Shown piece by piece: positions 49,636 through 62,600 of a DNA stretch of 64,000 nt. A program made the translations under genes and the position numbers. The stretch covers positions 312,310 through 376,309 of the forward strand of contig NW_024468510.1 of the NCBI RefSeq assembly GCF_001632365.1, in the 5' to 3' direction. The notes under the pieces are model-generated. The model was not told the origin of the DNA, made no database searches, and worked only from the letters and a program-made list of their open reading frames with translations. The stretch comes from Laetiporus sulphureus 93-53 (Eukaryota > Basidiomycota > Agaricomycetes > Polyporales > Laetiporaceae). How positions within the stretch are numbered: position 1 is the first letter of the stretch; the number at the start of each line of letters is the position of its first letter.

Positions 49636-51726
49636 TTAGTCATCCGTCTCCTCTTCGATCATCCCGATCTCGAACTCCCCGCATACATCCCACCGCGAAC
49701 CCTGCGCCGCCGCAGATACATACTTGACAAAGTGCATCACGCCCTCGTCCCGTAGCACGAGCAGCAACCGGTTAAATCCGGGCTGCACCGTAAGAAGAGT
49801 TCCATTATCTTCGTCATCCTCATCTGCGTCTTCCAGCATCGGGCTCGATCCCTCGCCCATGGGCGACTGCTTCCTACTCGAGCCAACCTCGCTCGCCTTC
49901 GCGTTGGTCGCACCTGAACTGGATCCGTACACAGCCGGGTCACCCTCCCCTTCATGCGGAGCCATGTAGCACTACCAATAGCGGCCAGTCAACACACGTC
50001 CAGAACGTAACACAACGCACGTGTGCTCACCTCCCAGCCACCCCATTCGCCACTCTGCCACCCGGGCAGTTCGTCCTCCTCGTCCTCCTCTTCATCTTGT
50101 ACCTTCTCACCCTTCACCTGCGGCGTGAGCCCGATCACGACGTCCAGCCTCGCGTCCTTCGTCTCTCCCGTGGCGAGCGTGTAGTCAAGGCCGGGCCTAA
50201 AGCGGCGCGCCTCCACCGCGTACCGCAACGGCAGCAAACGTGAGATGATCGCGAGCCACCGGCGGAACGACGGGCTCGGGAACAGCTCGTCTTGCAGCGC
50301 GCGCACGATCTCGTCCGGCGAGCTCTGTGCCCATCGCGGGTCAGCTCTGCTGATCGCACCGTTCCGTTCGTGCCCAAGCGTGCAATACCTCCACTTGTGC
50401 GGTGGCCCCTTGATTGTCCACGCGCCCGCGGTGCCCACGGTGTGAGGCGGGATGGGATGAGGCCGCTCCAAGCCGAGCCCGTCGGCAGCGTCTTCATTTC
50501 GAAGGCCCGTCTCGAGCTTAGATGCGAGCGGGGTGCAGAGGAGTTCGTGAAGCTCGAGGGAGGACTCTTCGACGAAACGAGAAGCGAGGGCCTTCATCGT
50601 TCGTGCTTGTAGATAGACGGGATTGAGATACTCTTCCAAGAAAGATTTATCGGTCTCTGAAAGCGGCTCGTCAGGTAGTGGTGGCTCCAACGACTCTGGA
50701 TACGATTTGAATTCAGTAGAGGAAAATGCCTACAAGAAAAAGTACTGTCAGTACTACGTCGTCTGACAATAGAAACAAGCCGACTCACAAGTTGCTCTCG
50801 CGAGCTCTTGAGTTCAGGCGGATTGCTCTCTGGCTGGTAGCCCTCCTCGCCCGGCTGCGGTGAATGGAACCAACCAGATATGCTCAAGCGCTCACGGCCG
50901 TCTTCCCGCTCGCCGACGACGACCTCCTCGACAGAGTGAAAGGTACTGCCGGGTTTCACCTCAAAGAAGATAAACTGGTTCCAGCTCGGAGGAATGCTTT
51001 TGCTAGGGACCGACTCGGGCTCCAGGACACCGTCCGGGCCAAGCTTCGTGGGATACAGCTCCAGCGCACCGCCCCACTCGGGCTGCCAGCCCATGTAATG
51101 CGGGAGAGGCATATAGAGGATGTACGAGATGCGGCGGGTGCCGATCACGTCGTCATGATTGAGGAGGTGACACGATTTAGAGTACGAGACGACGGACATG
51201 TCCTGCTTGGTGCCCGAGAGGGGCCCGCAGCCTGTGACGGCGCGCACGAAGGCGCGGAATTTTGGCGAGTAGAGGGCATCGCGGAAGGTGAGGAGGTTGG
51301 GGAGGAGGGCGCGCTGGTCGTCGGTGAGGAAGGAGAGGGAGGCGAGGTCGCCGGTCTGCTTGACCTGTCGCGCCGCGGGCTTTGAGCAGCCAATCGCATG
51401 CGGGCGGTGCGCAGGCAACGTACCTTGTAGATGTCTGTCTCCTTCTCGGAGAAGCTGAGCTGCTCGAGTGCCTCGTCCTTGACGCGCTGGAGAAGGTCGT
51501 CCTGGACGAGCTTCTCGACGACGGCGTGCTTGTACGGTGTCGATTGGTCGTACTCGGAGTGCAGGCGGTGAATGTTGCTCGGGGCGAAGAGATCGGTGGC
51601 AAAGTGCTCCGCGAACGCGTCCGGGTTGGATATGTGGCTCACTTTCATGCGTTTTAGGAGGGAGGGTTCCGCCTCGGGATCGGAGAGCGGCTCGGGGCTC
51701 TGTGGACGTTCATGGGTGCGCGCCAT
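49636..51726 (-). CDS. TPA1: Prolyl 3(4)-hydroxylase of the Tpa1/Ofd1 family (2-oxoglutarate/Fe(II) dioxygenase)
   Basis: The start is [14 protein letters not shown] at 51726; an in-frame ATG at 51828 would add 34 residues and cannot be excluded. The N-terminal dioxygenase domain reads [39 protein letters not shown], then the iron motif [19 protein letters not shown] (HxD), [29 protein letters not shown] (second His) and RLSISGWFH (2-oxoglutarate Arg). The C-terminal half is the second, non-catalytic double-stranded helix domain ([26 protein letters not shown]) and ends with an acidic linker plus [18 protein letters not shown]. Family members hydroxylate ribosomal protein uS12 and, in fission yeast, regulate the sterol factor Sre1 with oxygen. 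The architecture is complete. Confidence 0.9.
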
Positions 51727-52659
51727 GATGTCTTGTAGGCTGGAGGACGCTTCGACTTGGTCAGGTGGACGAGGATAGTCGCTGGATGTACCCTCGGAAG
51801 CAGGCAGCTGGGGTATTTGCAGGAGCAAAAGGGAAAAGAACCAGAGGAGTATAAGTGATTGCGGGAGAGTCTCGGCCAGACGAGACGGGAACGCTAGGCT
51901 CGTGCATTCCTCCCAATTTTACTGCTCGCATCCTCCCTAGGCGCCCAGATCTCTTCATCTTCCATATGTCTCGACCTCGAAGCATTTATTTCCAGCCGTA
52001 ATTTGTAGGCCACACCTGCGTCGGCATCCCTCCGTCCATCTTCCACCGCGGGCCTGGGACAGGATGCATGGATGCGTTCACAGGCCTGTGCAACATGGGG
52101 AAGCGGATCACCAGTCATGAGGTGAATACTTCGTGGCCAGCTACCGACACGGCCAGCCTTGCAACTCTAATCTCCGAGCAATCTCTCCTGCCCAGACCGC
52201 CGATATGGCCATCAGATGAGCCGTCCATCTCGTCCTCTCGTCTCAGATTCGATCTGCGAGCTCTCGAGCGAGGGCCGGTGGGTCCCTATCTGGTATTACA
52301 CCGAGCATACTCTATTGGTATCCGTACGAGTATTCGTACACTATATACCCACACAAGCTCCAGCACACGCACCCAACGGGTGCATGGGCGAGACCAGTGA
52401 GACTGCAACACAAACATACAAAAACCCGCAGCACATGCTACACGAGACAAATGAAGGTCGCAATTGAGGCATCTGAGGCAGCCAGGCATAAATATTGCAG
52501 ACCAGTCTGGAACCAATGGAAGGAGACAGTGAGCATGCAACAACCACAAGCGACATCTGGAACCAACCACCCATGATGTGGCGGGATGAGGTAAGGCTAA
52601 ACGAGGCGGGCGCTAGGGATACACTAAACACAACGGCATTGCGGGCATACCGTCTCTTG
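51727..52659. other. Intergenic stretch
   Basis: Promoter of TPA1 and 3' flank of the membrane protein gene. No further gene supported on either strand. Confidence 0.55.
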
Positions 52660-53756
52660 TCAGAACAGCGGGCCCGTCTCTGCCTTCTCATCCACCGGCG
52701 TACATACGCCCTCCCTTCGCACGCCGGGCTGGCGAGTGACGCCATGGTAGCGATGCGAATGGCATGACGCAGATCGCGTATGCCGGTGCATGCGCGCAGA
52801 GTTGCCTGTGCCAGGTGCGACATCCGCGGACGCGCGAGACGGGATCCATGCCTCTGTTGCGTTCATCTTGCGAGCCTCTTGCTCCGAGACACCGCCAACA
52901 GGCACCGGAGCGTAGACGATGATGGCATCAGAGTTTGATCGCGAATGTGCAGCGGAACCAAAGTGGTGGTTGAAAGGCATCGAAGACGACACGGGAGAAG
53001 TCGGCGTCGGAAGAAGGTAGATGCGCTGCAACGAATCGGGGCTCGCCGAGCGAAGGCCTGCGTGCGACTTGCTGCCGTTGAACGCGTCGCGTGAAACGTG
53101 GCGGTAGTACTTCGACAGTGCAAGAAGCGTGTGCAGCTACGACGGGCCCGGTGAGAAATCAAGCTGACAAAATGCGCTGCGGTGACTCACTCTGATCACC
53201 ATGAGAATAAACGTAATCCCCAGCAGAGCAACAACAGCGCGCTCGAACCAGAGCTCGCAATTCTCTTGACTGAGTCCCATCTCGACCATGTCGCGCATCA
53301 GGTCAGGGTGGCGCGAGAGCTCCTCACACACACCGGTACGGACATAAGGCGCGCTAAACGCCTTGTAGGAGACGAGTAGTGTGCTGGCGGTAACGAACGC
53401 GAAATCCGCGATGGAATAGTCGCGGTAGAAGCGCACAAAGGAGGGTATGGACTGGCAGAAGGAGAGCGCCACAGTCAGCGGCGGATACAGGGGCGAGAGC
53501 CGACACGACGCACCTTCGTGAGGCCGACAAATCCAACAAAGCATGCCAGTGCGGCTGCCGCGAAGTAGGTCGACAGCAGCCCCCAGACGATCTTGACGCC
53601 ATCGATTCTCCAAACATCGCCAGAGGCCTCCCATTCTGACTCTGACTCCCATCCTAGCGAGCGCCAGAGCGCGAGGAGGCGGACAGCGACGACGAGGTTG
53701 AAGACGGCGCCGGCGAACGAGGCGGCGACGGACACGGACCTAAGTGTTTGGACCAT
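52660..53756 (-). CDS. Four-helix membrane protein of unknown function
   Basis: The start at 53756 gives MVQTLRSVSVAASFAGAVFN. Three exons are joined at GLTK/SIPSF and LMVIR/LHTLL. Four hydrophobic helices are visible: SFAGAVFNLVVAVRLLAL, VWGLLSTYFAAAALACFVGF, FAFVTASTLLVSYKAF and AVVALLGITFILMVI. A loop before helix 4 is acidic and Cys-containing (VRTGVCEELSRHPDLM). The cytosolic tail holds LLPTPTSPVSSS and a basic, His-rich end. No signal peptide other than helix 1. I do not recognise the family; the organisation resembles small tetraspan proteins conserved in basidiomycetes, with no function to propose. Confidence 0.75.
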
Positions 53757-55118
53757 GGATGGGTCAGCACGTTGCTGCGAACGAGAGGAGCAGCAGCAGC
53801 GACGAATAAGTGGCAGAAAAAGGACAGAAAGGAGGGGCAGAGGTGGTAAATATAGAGATGAGTCGCGCGATTGGTTCAGGGGACGAGGGGTCGCCTGCGG
53901 ACGAGGAAGCTGCGTGACAATGGGAAAGAGGCGTGCGACTGACCTGTCTAAATGGCGCGTCATGCCGGCGTGATACCCGAGGATCGGATTTGCGAAAGCT
54001 TCGTGCGTGCGGCGGGCGTGCACGTCGGCGGCGAGGGCAGCGACGTGAGCGGGAAGGGCAAGAGGAACGGCGAAGATGGCAAGGAAACAGGAGGGGACCT
54101 GGGACGGAGCCGAGGCAAAAAGGAGAACGAGACACTCGTGGCTAAGAAATGCGCGCCAATCCGCCCGTCCCCTTCGGCACCGTCCTCGGCCCGCGGCTAT
54201 CTGTGCTCCGACTCAATTCATCCCTTGCCACACCGCGCCCATTTCCTCCCTTGCCGACATGCTTTTCGGTCTCGGACGTTACATCTCAGCTCGCTCAAGC
54301 GACGGCCGCGAGTGTGCATCGCGATAGGAGCGCACTGAGCTCGTACGACTGTTGAGGCAACGCCAAGAGTGTCGGACCAGTCGGACTGCACAACTCCGAC
54401 GCCGGGATTACAACGCAGACTCCATCATATCCTTGCCATGTTTCCTTCGAACTCTATGCACAACTACCTCATCCTGCTTACGGCTTCGGCTCTGATGTTC
54501 CTCTCTTATGGCCCTGGCGCATTATCCCTATGGTCCAGTTCTTTGCATCAATGTACCCGTACCCACACCACACCATCTCGCCGAGGCCTGGAACCTGATT
54601 GGGAGTTCACCCGCTACATTACTTGGCACCATCCTTTGCTGGCTGCTTAATCATTGGCTTGACAGGTGTTGGCGACCGTCAGAACGCGACCATCTTATTC
54701 TCATACACGTCTTATGTTTGATACAGTGCAATGACCACTCACGCATTGGTCATCTGCGTTATTAGTGAGCAAAAAGCGTGCCATCTGAGGTGAGATTAGT
54801 CTGCAAGCTGACCCGCGTATCTGATAAGCAGCGTGCTCCGGGGCCGCATGGGCATGGGACAGAACTCAAAGTGGATGGCCGAGGCATTACGCGTCCTCGG
54901 TGGGAAAGTATGCCTACTGTTGTGGAAGCCAGCAGTCCTCACATGCCGGGGTTTGGAATGGAAGGACAGCAGCTGGAATGAACATTTATCTGGGTATATG
55001 CATGGCAGGCCGGGTAGCACTAGAATAAAGTTGATACATGCAATACAAGGGTCACACGATGGGCCTCGTGCGTTTTCACTTTGTGCATCCATTCCGACTG
55101 GTCAACGAGTCGTCAGCC
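53757..55118. other. Intergenic with a doubtful small frame
   Basis: Around 54438-54650 (+) a frame begins MFPSNSMHNYLILLTASALM. A second frame (PHHLAEAWNLIGSSPATLLG) overlaps it. Neither connects into a gene by splicing that I could find. I leave it as non-coding or decayed sequence. Confidence 0.35.
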
Positions 55119-56066
55119 TCAGCGTTCGCTCCCAGGCTTGGCATGCGCGTTACGTTCCTCCTGTTCGATGATATCTCGCCACGAGTGATCGGGCTCCTGC
55201 AGTACAGTCACATCAGTGCTTCCCGTCGCGTTCAAGGCGATGAGGATCTAGACTCACGACCAGCCGGTGTCCATACTCATCCATCGACTTCATCTTCCGT
55301 GAGTGTGTAAGCACAGCCGCGGCGATGAGCACACCAATCGTGAGTCCTTGTGCCCACATACGCGCCTGCACAAGCTGTGCGTTCATATTCATCAGCTTCC
55401 TGTTCTGATATTGGTATTTGCAGTTCACCAACCTTTTGTGGCAAAGTCTCGTATCTGAATTAGTTTAAATTGAATGCATGTCAGCTCGGAGCCTGGGATA
55501 AGGTGGACGTATGAAAACGCACGGGTTCCGCATGATGTACCCAAATGCACCAATCATACTCGTTGCCCACGCGCCACCAATGAAGCCGTACTCATGCCGC
55601 GCGGCGACATCCTGAAACTTCTGGGTGACGGTCATGCGATCCCACTTTGCCTGCCGCACCGCCTCCTTCGCGTCCATCTCCAGCTTTCCAAAGTCGGTCC
55701 TGCAGAACGGCACCGGCCATCGGCGACGGCCGAAGATGGTGACATAGACTGGCCACTCACCGGCGCTCCTTTTCGTATCGCAGCCCTGAATGCTCTGCGT
55801 TGATCACAAAGGCGGGGACGGCGACGATGATAACGCCGAATGCCTTGAGAGACGGTGGCAGTGCGCGGTAGTATCCCCACCGCTTGTTGAGCAGGTACGA
55901 CATGGGGAGCGCGACAGCAAGGCCGCCCGCGAAGCCCTTGGCGCCGCCGACGGCGGTCGCGCGCATCTGCGTGTCAGACTCTTCTTTTGTAATAATCTGC
56001 ATGAAAGATGAGTTTTCCAATCCCGCACCAAGTCTCGCTCGAGCACGAGAGAAAATGCACCTTCAT
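55119..56066 (-). CDS. HIG1-domain mitochondrial protein (Rcf2-like), paralogue 2
   Basis: Exon 1 is ATGAAG (56061-56066) followed by intron gtgcat...gcag, then ATTATTACAAAAGAAG (exon 2 from 55996). The protein starts MKIITKEESDTQMRATAVGG. Segments are GFAGGLAVALPMSYLLNKRW, LKAFGVIIVAVPAFVINAEH, GFIGGAWATSMIGAFGYIM and VQARMWAQGLTIGVLIAA. It ends with HSWRDIIEQEERNAH, matching HTWKNMVEEYQKEEQ of paralogue 1. It differs by an insertion (LVNCKYQYQNRKLMNMNAQ) before the HIG1 region and an extra intron after EKERR. About 225 residues. Role as for paralogue 1: inner-membrane respiratory supercomplex factor, inferred from architecture. Confidence 0.82.
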
Positions 56067-56600
56067 GGCGTGTTTTTAGTCTAGGCGTGTATGGGTATGA
56101 GACAGTCGAGGAAGGATGCGAGCGGAAGGGAGGAGCGACGACTTTATAGAACACGTTGCATTGAACGCTGTTCCGTTGCGTGCCATGACGTCCACTGGAG
56201 AAGAGGGCCTTGTTCGCAACATATCGCACGGGCACCTTCGGTGAACGGCAGCCTCCCGACGTCTCACGGTTCCTCCCGGCACGCAGACGCGCACACGTGA
56301 CCGCGTCTTCCCTTGACGCGTCCTCGACGTTCCCCGGCTTCCTCCTCGCAATGCCGATGCATCATCCATACACGCGAACACCCATATCGTCCTAAATATA
56401 GTCGGATATTCCGCCTCATCGTGCACCAGCGCCCGCTTCCCAAACCACTCCGCATCCGCGCGACATCCTCGGGGACCCTCGACAGTCTCCCAAAAAATTA
56501 TAGGGCTGATAGATATGTGATATACAATGAATGTGGATACAGATTATGACGCATATCGTCAGTGAGATCCCTACATAAACCAAAATCCCAGGCAGCAGCT
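56067..56600. other. Intergenic between HIG1 paralogue 2 and coiled-coil gene
   Basis: 5' flank of the HIG1 gene and 3' flank of the next gene on the same strand. Nothing else supported. Confidence 0.55.
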
Positions 56601-59163
56601 CTAGGATGGCAAAGCACCACCCCCAGGTGCCCGCCGCCGCTGCTCCGCCTCTTCCAGCACACTCTTCGGCCCTCTCTTCGCCATCGCCCACAAAAACACA
56701 AGTATGACGATCACAAACTGCAGCCAAAGCCATACTTCCAGGATGTACCCTGTGAATCCCTCGTTCCGCGTACCCGCAGCGCCCAGGATCGCTGACGAGT
56801 CCGCACGTAGCTGGACCGTGGCACGATCGCTACCCGCACCTGCATCCGCATCTGCGGGTCCCTGAGCAATAGACTCAGAGCCGCGACTTGCGTTCGTAGA
56901 AGAGCGCATGTTGTCCTTTCTATTGGCCTTCTTTATCTCGGGTACCTCCTCGTTGAGCGCGCCTATCATGACACTGTCCAGCCCAGAACGCATCCTAGGG
57001 CTCGTCCCAGGGTACCGCCGCACAGAGTCGTCTTCCGGAAGAGCCGGCGGCGAAAACCGTCCCTCGACCCACCGGTGCGTGCGGGAGCGCACGGTCTGCG
57101 ACAGGCGGAACTGCCTCTCGTACGCCTTCAGCTGATCTGGCGATGGCGTCGGAGGCTGCACGTTGAGCTGCAAGCCAGATATGCGCGGGGGCGTCGAGGG
57201 TCCCGGGTCTGCGCCACAGCCTTCCTGCCCCAGGATAGGGCCGCCAGGGGATTCTGCATTACTCGACGTAGGAAAACCGAGCGTGGGCCGCTCGCCCGGG
57301 CTAGGCGACCTGAACGATTCTTGTGAAATGTCCATTCCGGCGATCTCATACAGGCTCGTGGTGCGCAGATGATCATTGCCTGCAGTGGCACCCCAGTCAT
57401 CTCCGAGGTCACTGCCGAGCTCGCTGCCTAGCGTGCGCCCATATCGTAGGCCCGATCTTTCTGTTGGCGTCTGTACACTGCGAGCTGTCCCAAAAGGAAG
57501 AGGTATCCCGTCTGTCGCAGCAGTAGACCAGGTGGTGAAATCTCCGAGCTCCGACTCACGGAAGGGTAGGATACCAGGACTGCCGGATGCAGCCTGAAGC
57601 GCATCTCCAGCCCCAGTATCAGCAAAGAGGCCCATAACAGTCTTGCGCGGCCTGCCAGCTGGATGTTGCAGGTTGCGTGCAACACTGCCCCGCGTAGTAC
57701 TTTGCATGTTCGCAGTAATCCCAATAGTGAATCCGTCTTGCTCCTGCGGCTCGAGGAGCTTGCTCATATCCCGATGGATCGACCGCCGCAGGCTGCTGAA
57801 CGTAACCATACCGCCAGACGCTATCCGTTTGCCCTTCGTCGGGCTGTCATCCATCTCGTCCTCCGTGTCTAGCACCAACTCCAGGCCATCCTCGCCGTCA
57901 AGGCACTCGTACATCCGCTTCATGCTCTCAGCATCTACCCGCGCAGACCGAAGCCGCTCGTCAGTCTGCTCTTGCTGCCTCTTGATTTGCGCGTTCGTCT
58001 CCTCGAGCTCGCGGACCTTGAGCAGCAGCTGGGAGACGATGACGGACTCTGCGCCGGACAGTGAATACATGCTCGTCGGACGGGATTGCGCCCAGACGGA
58101 CTCGAGCTCTTCCTCTAGTGGACCTGAGGCTGGCAACGTGGGCTGGGTAAGATAGTTTCCGGGAGGTGTTTTCGGCGACGGAAACGAGGCAGCCGTTGGA
58201 GTTATTCTGGTACTGCTCGATCCAAGCAGCTCCGACGGAGGTGCAAAGTCCTTGACGCCCTCGTCAATGCTGCCCTCCGACTCCGACATCGATCCACTCT
58301 TCGCCCGCAGCACCCGCACACGCTCTTCTCGCTCCTCCTTCCGCCGCTGCGCCTCCTCTTCGCTCAGGGGCGGCACCGCAAGTGCCTGCCGCTCCAGCTC
58401 AGCCTCCTTCGCCTGAGTCCTCTCCAGCTCCTCCCGGAGCCCCTGGATCTCGCGCTCGAGCTTCCGCAGCTTCCGCTTTCCCGCCTGATCAGCCTGCAAC
58501 GACTCTGTCTCGAGCTTCTCGAGCTTGTCCAGCAGCTCGGCATTCTGGTCGGCAAGGCGCGCGAGCTCGCCCTGCGTGATGGAGACCCGGCGCGCGTGCC
58601 GGTGACTAGGGGGAGCTAGGGAGGCCTCGCTGTATGTGGGTGATCGGGAGTAGTTCACATCGCTCGGCTGATGGGGAGAATGCGGCCTCAACAGAGGGGA
58701 GGTAGGGGTGCTAGGCGCTGGGGACGTGGGGAGGCGCGCCAGGAGTGTTTCATGCTTGGTCTTGAGTGCGACATTGTCTTCGTAGAGCGTCTTGCACAGC
58801 GCAGATGTCAGACCGAGCTCTTCATAAGTGTTAGCTCTCGCCGCACATACCCGGGTCAGCCCGCGGAACTGATGGAAACCCACCTGATTCACGGGATTTG
58901 ATGAGCTGGTCCGCTTTCAGCAGCAGCTCGGATAGCTCCTCCCTGGATCGCTCGTTCAGCCAGTCCTCTGCATCTGGAGTGGGGACGGGCAGCGGTAGGC
59001 CATCGACTGCGTGCTTGCCTTGGTCGGCATGATCCACTATGACCTGATCGAGTGAAAGAGCGTATGGTGGTGGCGGAAACTTGGGAAACTGCATAGAAGG
59101 TAGTCTGCGTGCCTTGGCTGGCGGACACGGGCGCGGTGTCGCTGAAGCATTGTCGTTCATCAT
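56601..59163 (-). CDS. Tail-anchored coiled-coil protein with an adaptor-like N-terminal box
   Basis: Starts MMNDNASATPRPCPP at 59163. An intron joins SRES/ELGLT, giving DWLNERSREELSELLLKADQ and then ELGLTSALCKTLYEDNVALK. Paired helices like these recall the CC1 box of dynein adaptors (BICD/HAP1/TRAK type). A strong coiled coil follows (LARLADQNAELLDKLEKLET, KLEREIQGLREELERTQAKE, LKVRELEETNAQIKRQQEQ), then a long Ser/Pro/Gly-rich region. The protein ends with one transmembrane helix (VWLWLQFVIVILVFLWAMA) and a short tail (KRGPKSVLEEAEQRRR), so it is probably anchored to a membrane facing the cytosol. About 840 residues. I do not recognise a named family; cargo-adaptor function is a guess from layout. 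Confidence 0.78.
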
Positions 59164-59610
59164 GGTTGCGTGTGGCCCCTAAGTAGCGAGTAGGTTGAGG
59201 AGTAATGCACCTATGTGCGGCGTAGCGTATAGGTTGGCTGAGGCTGCTCAATCGAACGAAATCCCGGAGTGCAATATATAGGGCGGTTTGATCCAAGGTC
59301 CCGCACGACAACGGAGAATGAGCTATAGAGACTAGATGTTGAGTAGGATGTGAGCAGGGGCATGTATAGGGGGATCGATTGTGCTGGTCAGCCCATTTCA
59401 AGATCCAACCTCCTGAATATCACGCGCCGAGACATACATCATCGCGAAAGCTGTTCGGACAATTCCAGATAATTTACATGCGCAGGGCAGGGGAGCCGGC
59501 TAAGTAGTACATGCCATTGCCATTGCCAATGCGTATCGTACGTCAACGCTACACTATCCCAAAACGCTCGCGTACAGATCCAAAACTGATCCTCACCCCA
59601 TCCTCTTCTT
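59164..59610. other. Intergenic, 447 nt
   Basis: 5' flank of the coiled-coil gene and 3' flank of the nucleoporin. No gene or repeat supported. Confidence 0.55.
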
Positions 59611-62600
59611 TTAATTCTGCTTCCCAAATATGAAAATCGGAGGTGCTGCGGCCCCGAATTGGTGCGTGCTGGCATTTGTGTTAGCTGTCATGGGAGCACT
59701 CGGAGCAGGCTGAGGGTTGGGATTCGTGGCCTGCCCGCCGAACAATGGCTGACTCCCGAACCCGCCAGCGGCTTGGTTGGCAACGGGAGTTGGAGCATTC
59801 GGCTGAGCACTAAAGCCTGAACTGAAGGCAGCAGGCTGGCCACCAAATGCATTTGTCGACGCCGGTTGCTGAGTGCCAAACCCCGGTTTCACTGTAGCGT
59901 TCGCACTAGGTGCAGACGCTCCGAAATGGAACAGCGGCTGTTGACTCTGCGAGGGCGCGCTAGGGACTGGGGTCGTCGTGCCCTTCCCGGACCCGAAGGT
60001 GAACTGGGAGGTGCTCTGCTGACCCTCCATGCTGGATCCTGCACCCGGAACAGAAGTTGGTCCAAAGTTGAAGCTCACAGTGCCCTGTTGAGCAGCTGGA
60101 GCCGACGCATTCCCTCCCAACGTGGACTGTGGGGCTGGTTGTGAGAACGTGGGCTGTGGGGCTGGTTGTGAGAACGCGAACTGAGGGACGTTCTGCTGAA
60201 CCATTGGCTGCGAAGATGGTACAGCATTGCCAGATGGCGCTGCAGTCAATGCACGTCCGCCTGAACCAAAGCCGCCGTACACAGACTGCGGGGGCGGGAC
60301 CTTCGGTGTTGTGGAGAATGGGTTCGAGGTCGGGGTAGTTGAGGACTGCGGGGTGCTCACATTCGCGAACGAAACCGATGAGGGCTTTACTGGCGTCGAA
60401 GGAGCAAAGGTGAACGTGGAAGGCGGGTTAGGTGCAGTCTGAGTAGGCGCCCCGAATACAAACATCGAATCTGCTGGCTTCGCCGGTTCAACATTCATCA
60501 CATCATCCGGGGGAGTCGCCCTTGACATCGTGATGGCAGGAGTAGCAGCATGCGATGGCTGTGGGAAATTGAAGGAGAACGATGGAGCCTGTGCAGCGGT
60601 CGCTGGTGCAGGAGCGGCAGCACTGCTCGTGTTCGTGGCCGAAAACGGTGCAGTCTGGAATGAGCTGGTATTGGCGGTACTGCTCGACGGGGGTGCCGAC
60701 GGCGGCGTGAACGTGAATGTCGGCATGCCGCTTGAAGGACCGGCAGGCTGAGCTGGGGCTGATGAAACCTGAGGCCCGAGACGGCTCAGTAGAGAAGGAG
60801 TGCCACTAGGAGCAGCAGGCTCAGCATTCATCCCAGCCTGTTGTGCATTGAAGCTGGAGGCAGAGCTAGCAGGTTGCTGGAAGACAGCAGGTGGAGCAAG
60901 AGTGGTAGCACCTTGGGGTTTGGTCCATGAAAATGTCGGTGCGGGCGCCGTGCCACTGGTTTGCATTTGAGCAGAGGGCTGTGCTCCTTGCGCAGTCCCA
61001 GTGGACGCCGAGGCAGCTGGCTGACTCTCGACACTTCCTGACGAGCGAGTGGGGATCAGGGAGGGAGGGCCCATCTGGGAAGTTGTAGGAATAGAGGAAG
61101 GGAAAGAAAAAGCAAGCGTGGGAGCCGAAGGGGCAGGAGAAGCAGGTTTCGTAGCCGCAGGCGCCGCGACCGACGAGGCACTTAGTACGTTCGATGTCGT
61201 TGTGCTAGGTCCACTCGTTGGGGGAGTAGAGAACATGTTGGATGTGGCAGGCACGTTATTGCTCGGCTGGGTCGCTGCTGGAGCGAATGAAACGGTGGTA
61301 ACAATGGATGCTTGAGATGACCGGGTTGCTGCTGCCTTCCTTGCCTCCTCCGCTGCAGCCGCCTTCTCTCTAATCCTGGACATTGCAGCAGCCTCTAGAT
61401 CCTGTTTCTCCCATTTAGAGTACGACCGAACGGGGCGAGGCTTGGGAGCGTCCGGTGCAGCCGGAAGGGCCGGGTTTACTATGGGAGCTACACGACGCGT
61501 GACACCGAACTGCGACCGCTGGAAGGGGTTCACGTGAATTCCAAGACCGGCGACGATTGATGCAGCACCGTGCGCCGCAGCGGGAGCGTAGAGTATGGTT
61601 TTACCCGCTTTCATGAAGTCCTAGTGAGGGTATGAATCAATTAGTGTCAATTGATCGCAGAAACAGAAAGCCAAGCTGCTCTCACTTCTACATCACCATG
61701 AACATCCTCTTCCTGCCATGCAAGTTCGCGCCTCTCTTTTGCAGCCTGATACTCTTCTTCAGAGAGCCACTTTTCCACGAGAATGTCCACGTTGGCTGCA
61801 CGATCCGGATGTTGAGAATCCTTCGGCTGAAAGGGACAGGTCGACAAGCTATCAATGACCATAAATACAACACCACTCACCATAGGGAATCTCGAACGAG
61901 AACGCTTCAGGAGCGCTTGACGGAGACGCTGTCCATTCGGACCAACCTTGTAACGAACACCGTTCGCGTCCCATTCCTCACCAATCCGTCTGCCCTTGCA
62001 AAGAGGATCACTGGATATCTCGTCCTCGAAGTCGGTCTTGCCGCGCTTCTTACGCGTGTCTCGGCGCTTAGGACTGTCCGATTCCTCTTCGCTCTCTGAT
62101 TCTTCAGCCTCGCGTCCTCGTTTTTGTCCACGACTACCTGGCTCTTTCTGCGCTGTTGCTCGTTTTTTCCTGTGACGTCTGACCTTCTGCTCGCCATCAT
62201 CTTCATCGTCTCCGAAGGATCCCTCGCGATCAAGCGTGGAACCTGCTTCTGACCGGTCTCGCTTCTTCCCTCTGCTGGCTGGTTGCGCTTGACGAGAGAG
62301 ATTCGTGTCTCTATCCTCTTCTATGTCCATTTCTTCATCTGACTGCTCGATAACAACCTCTAAGGAGCCCTTACGAGCTCTCTTGTCCCTATCACTCGCT
62401 CGGGTAGCCTCGATGCTCGCATCGTCCTCAGCGTCAGCGACTCTCTTTGAACCTCGCTTTTGCAACGAGATTTCCACGATTTGCATCTCATCCTCGAAGG
62501 AGACACGGCGTTTACCATTTGCGCGGCCTTTCTTCGTTCCCCTATCGGTATCGTTCTGTCCGTTCTCGTCGCGCGGTCGCTTCAAAGCTGGTGGGAATGG

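Noticed and set aside
54508..54765. Short frame PHHLAEAWNLIGSSPATLLG
   Set aside because: No start context, no splice partners and no family; too little to call a gene.
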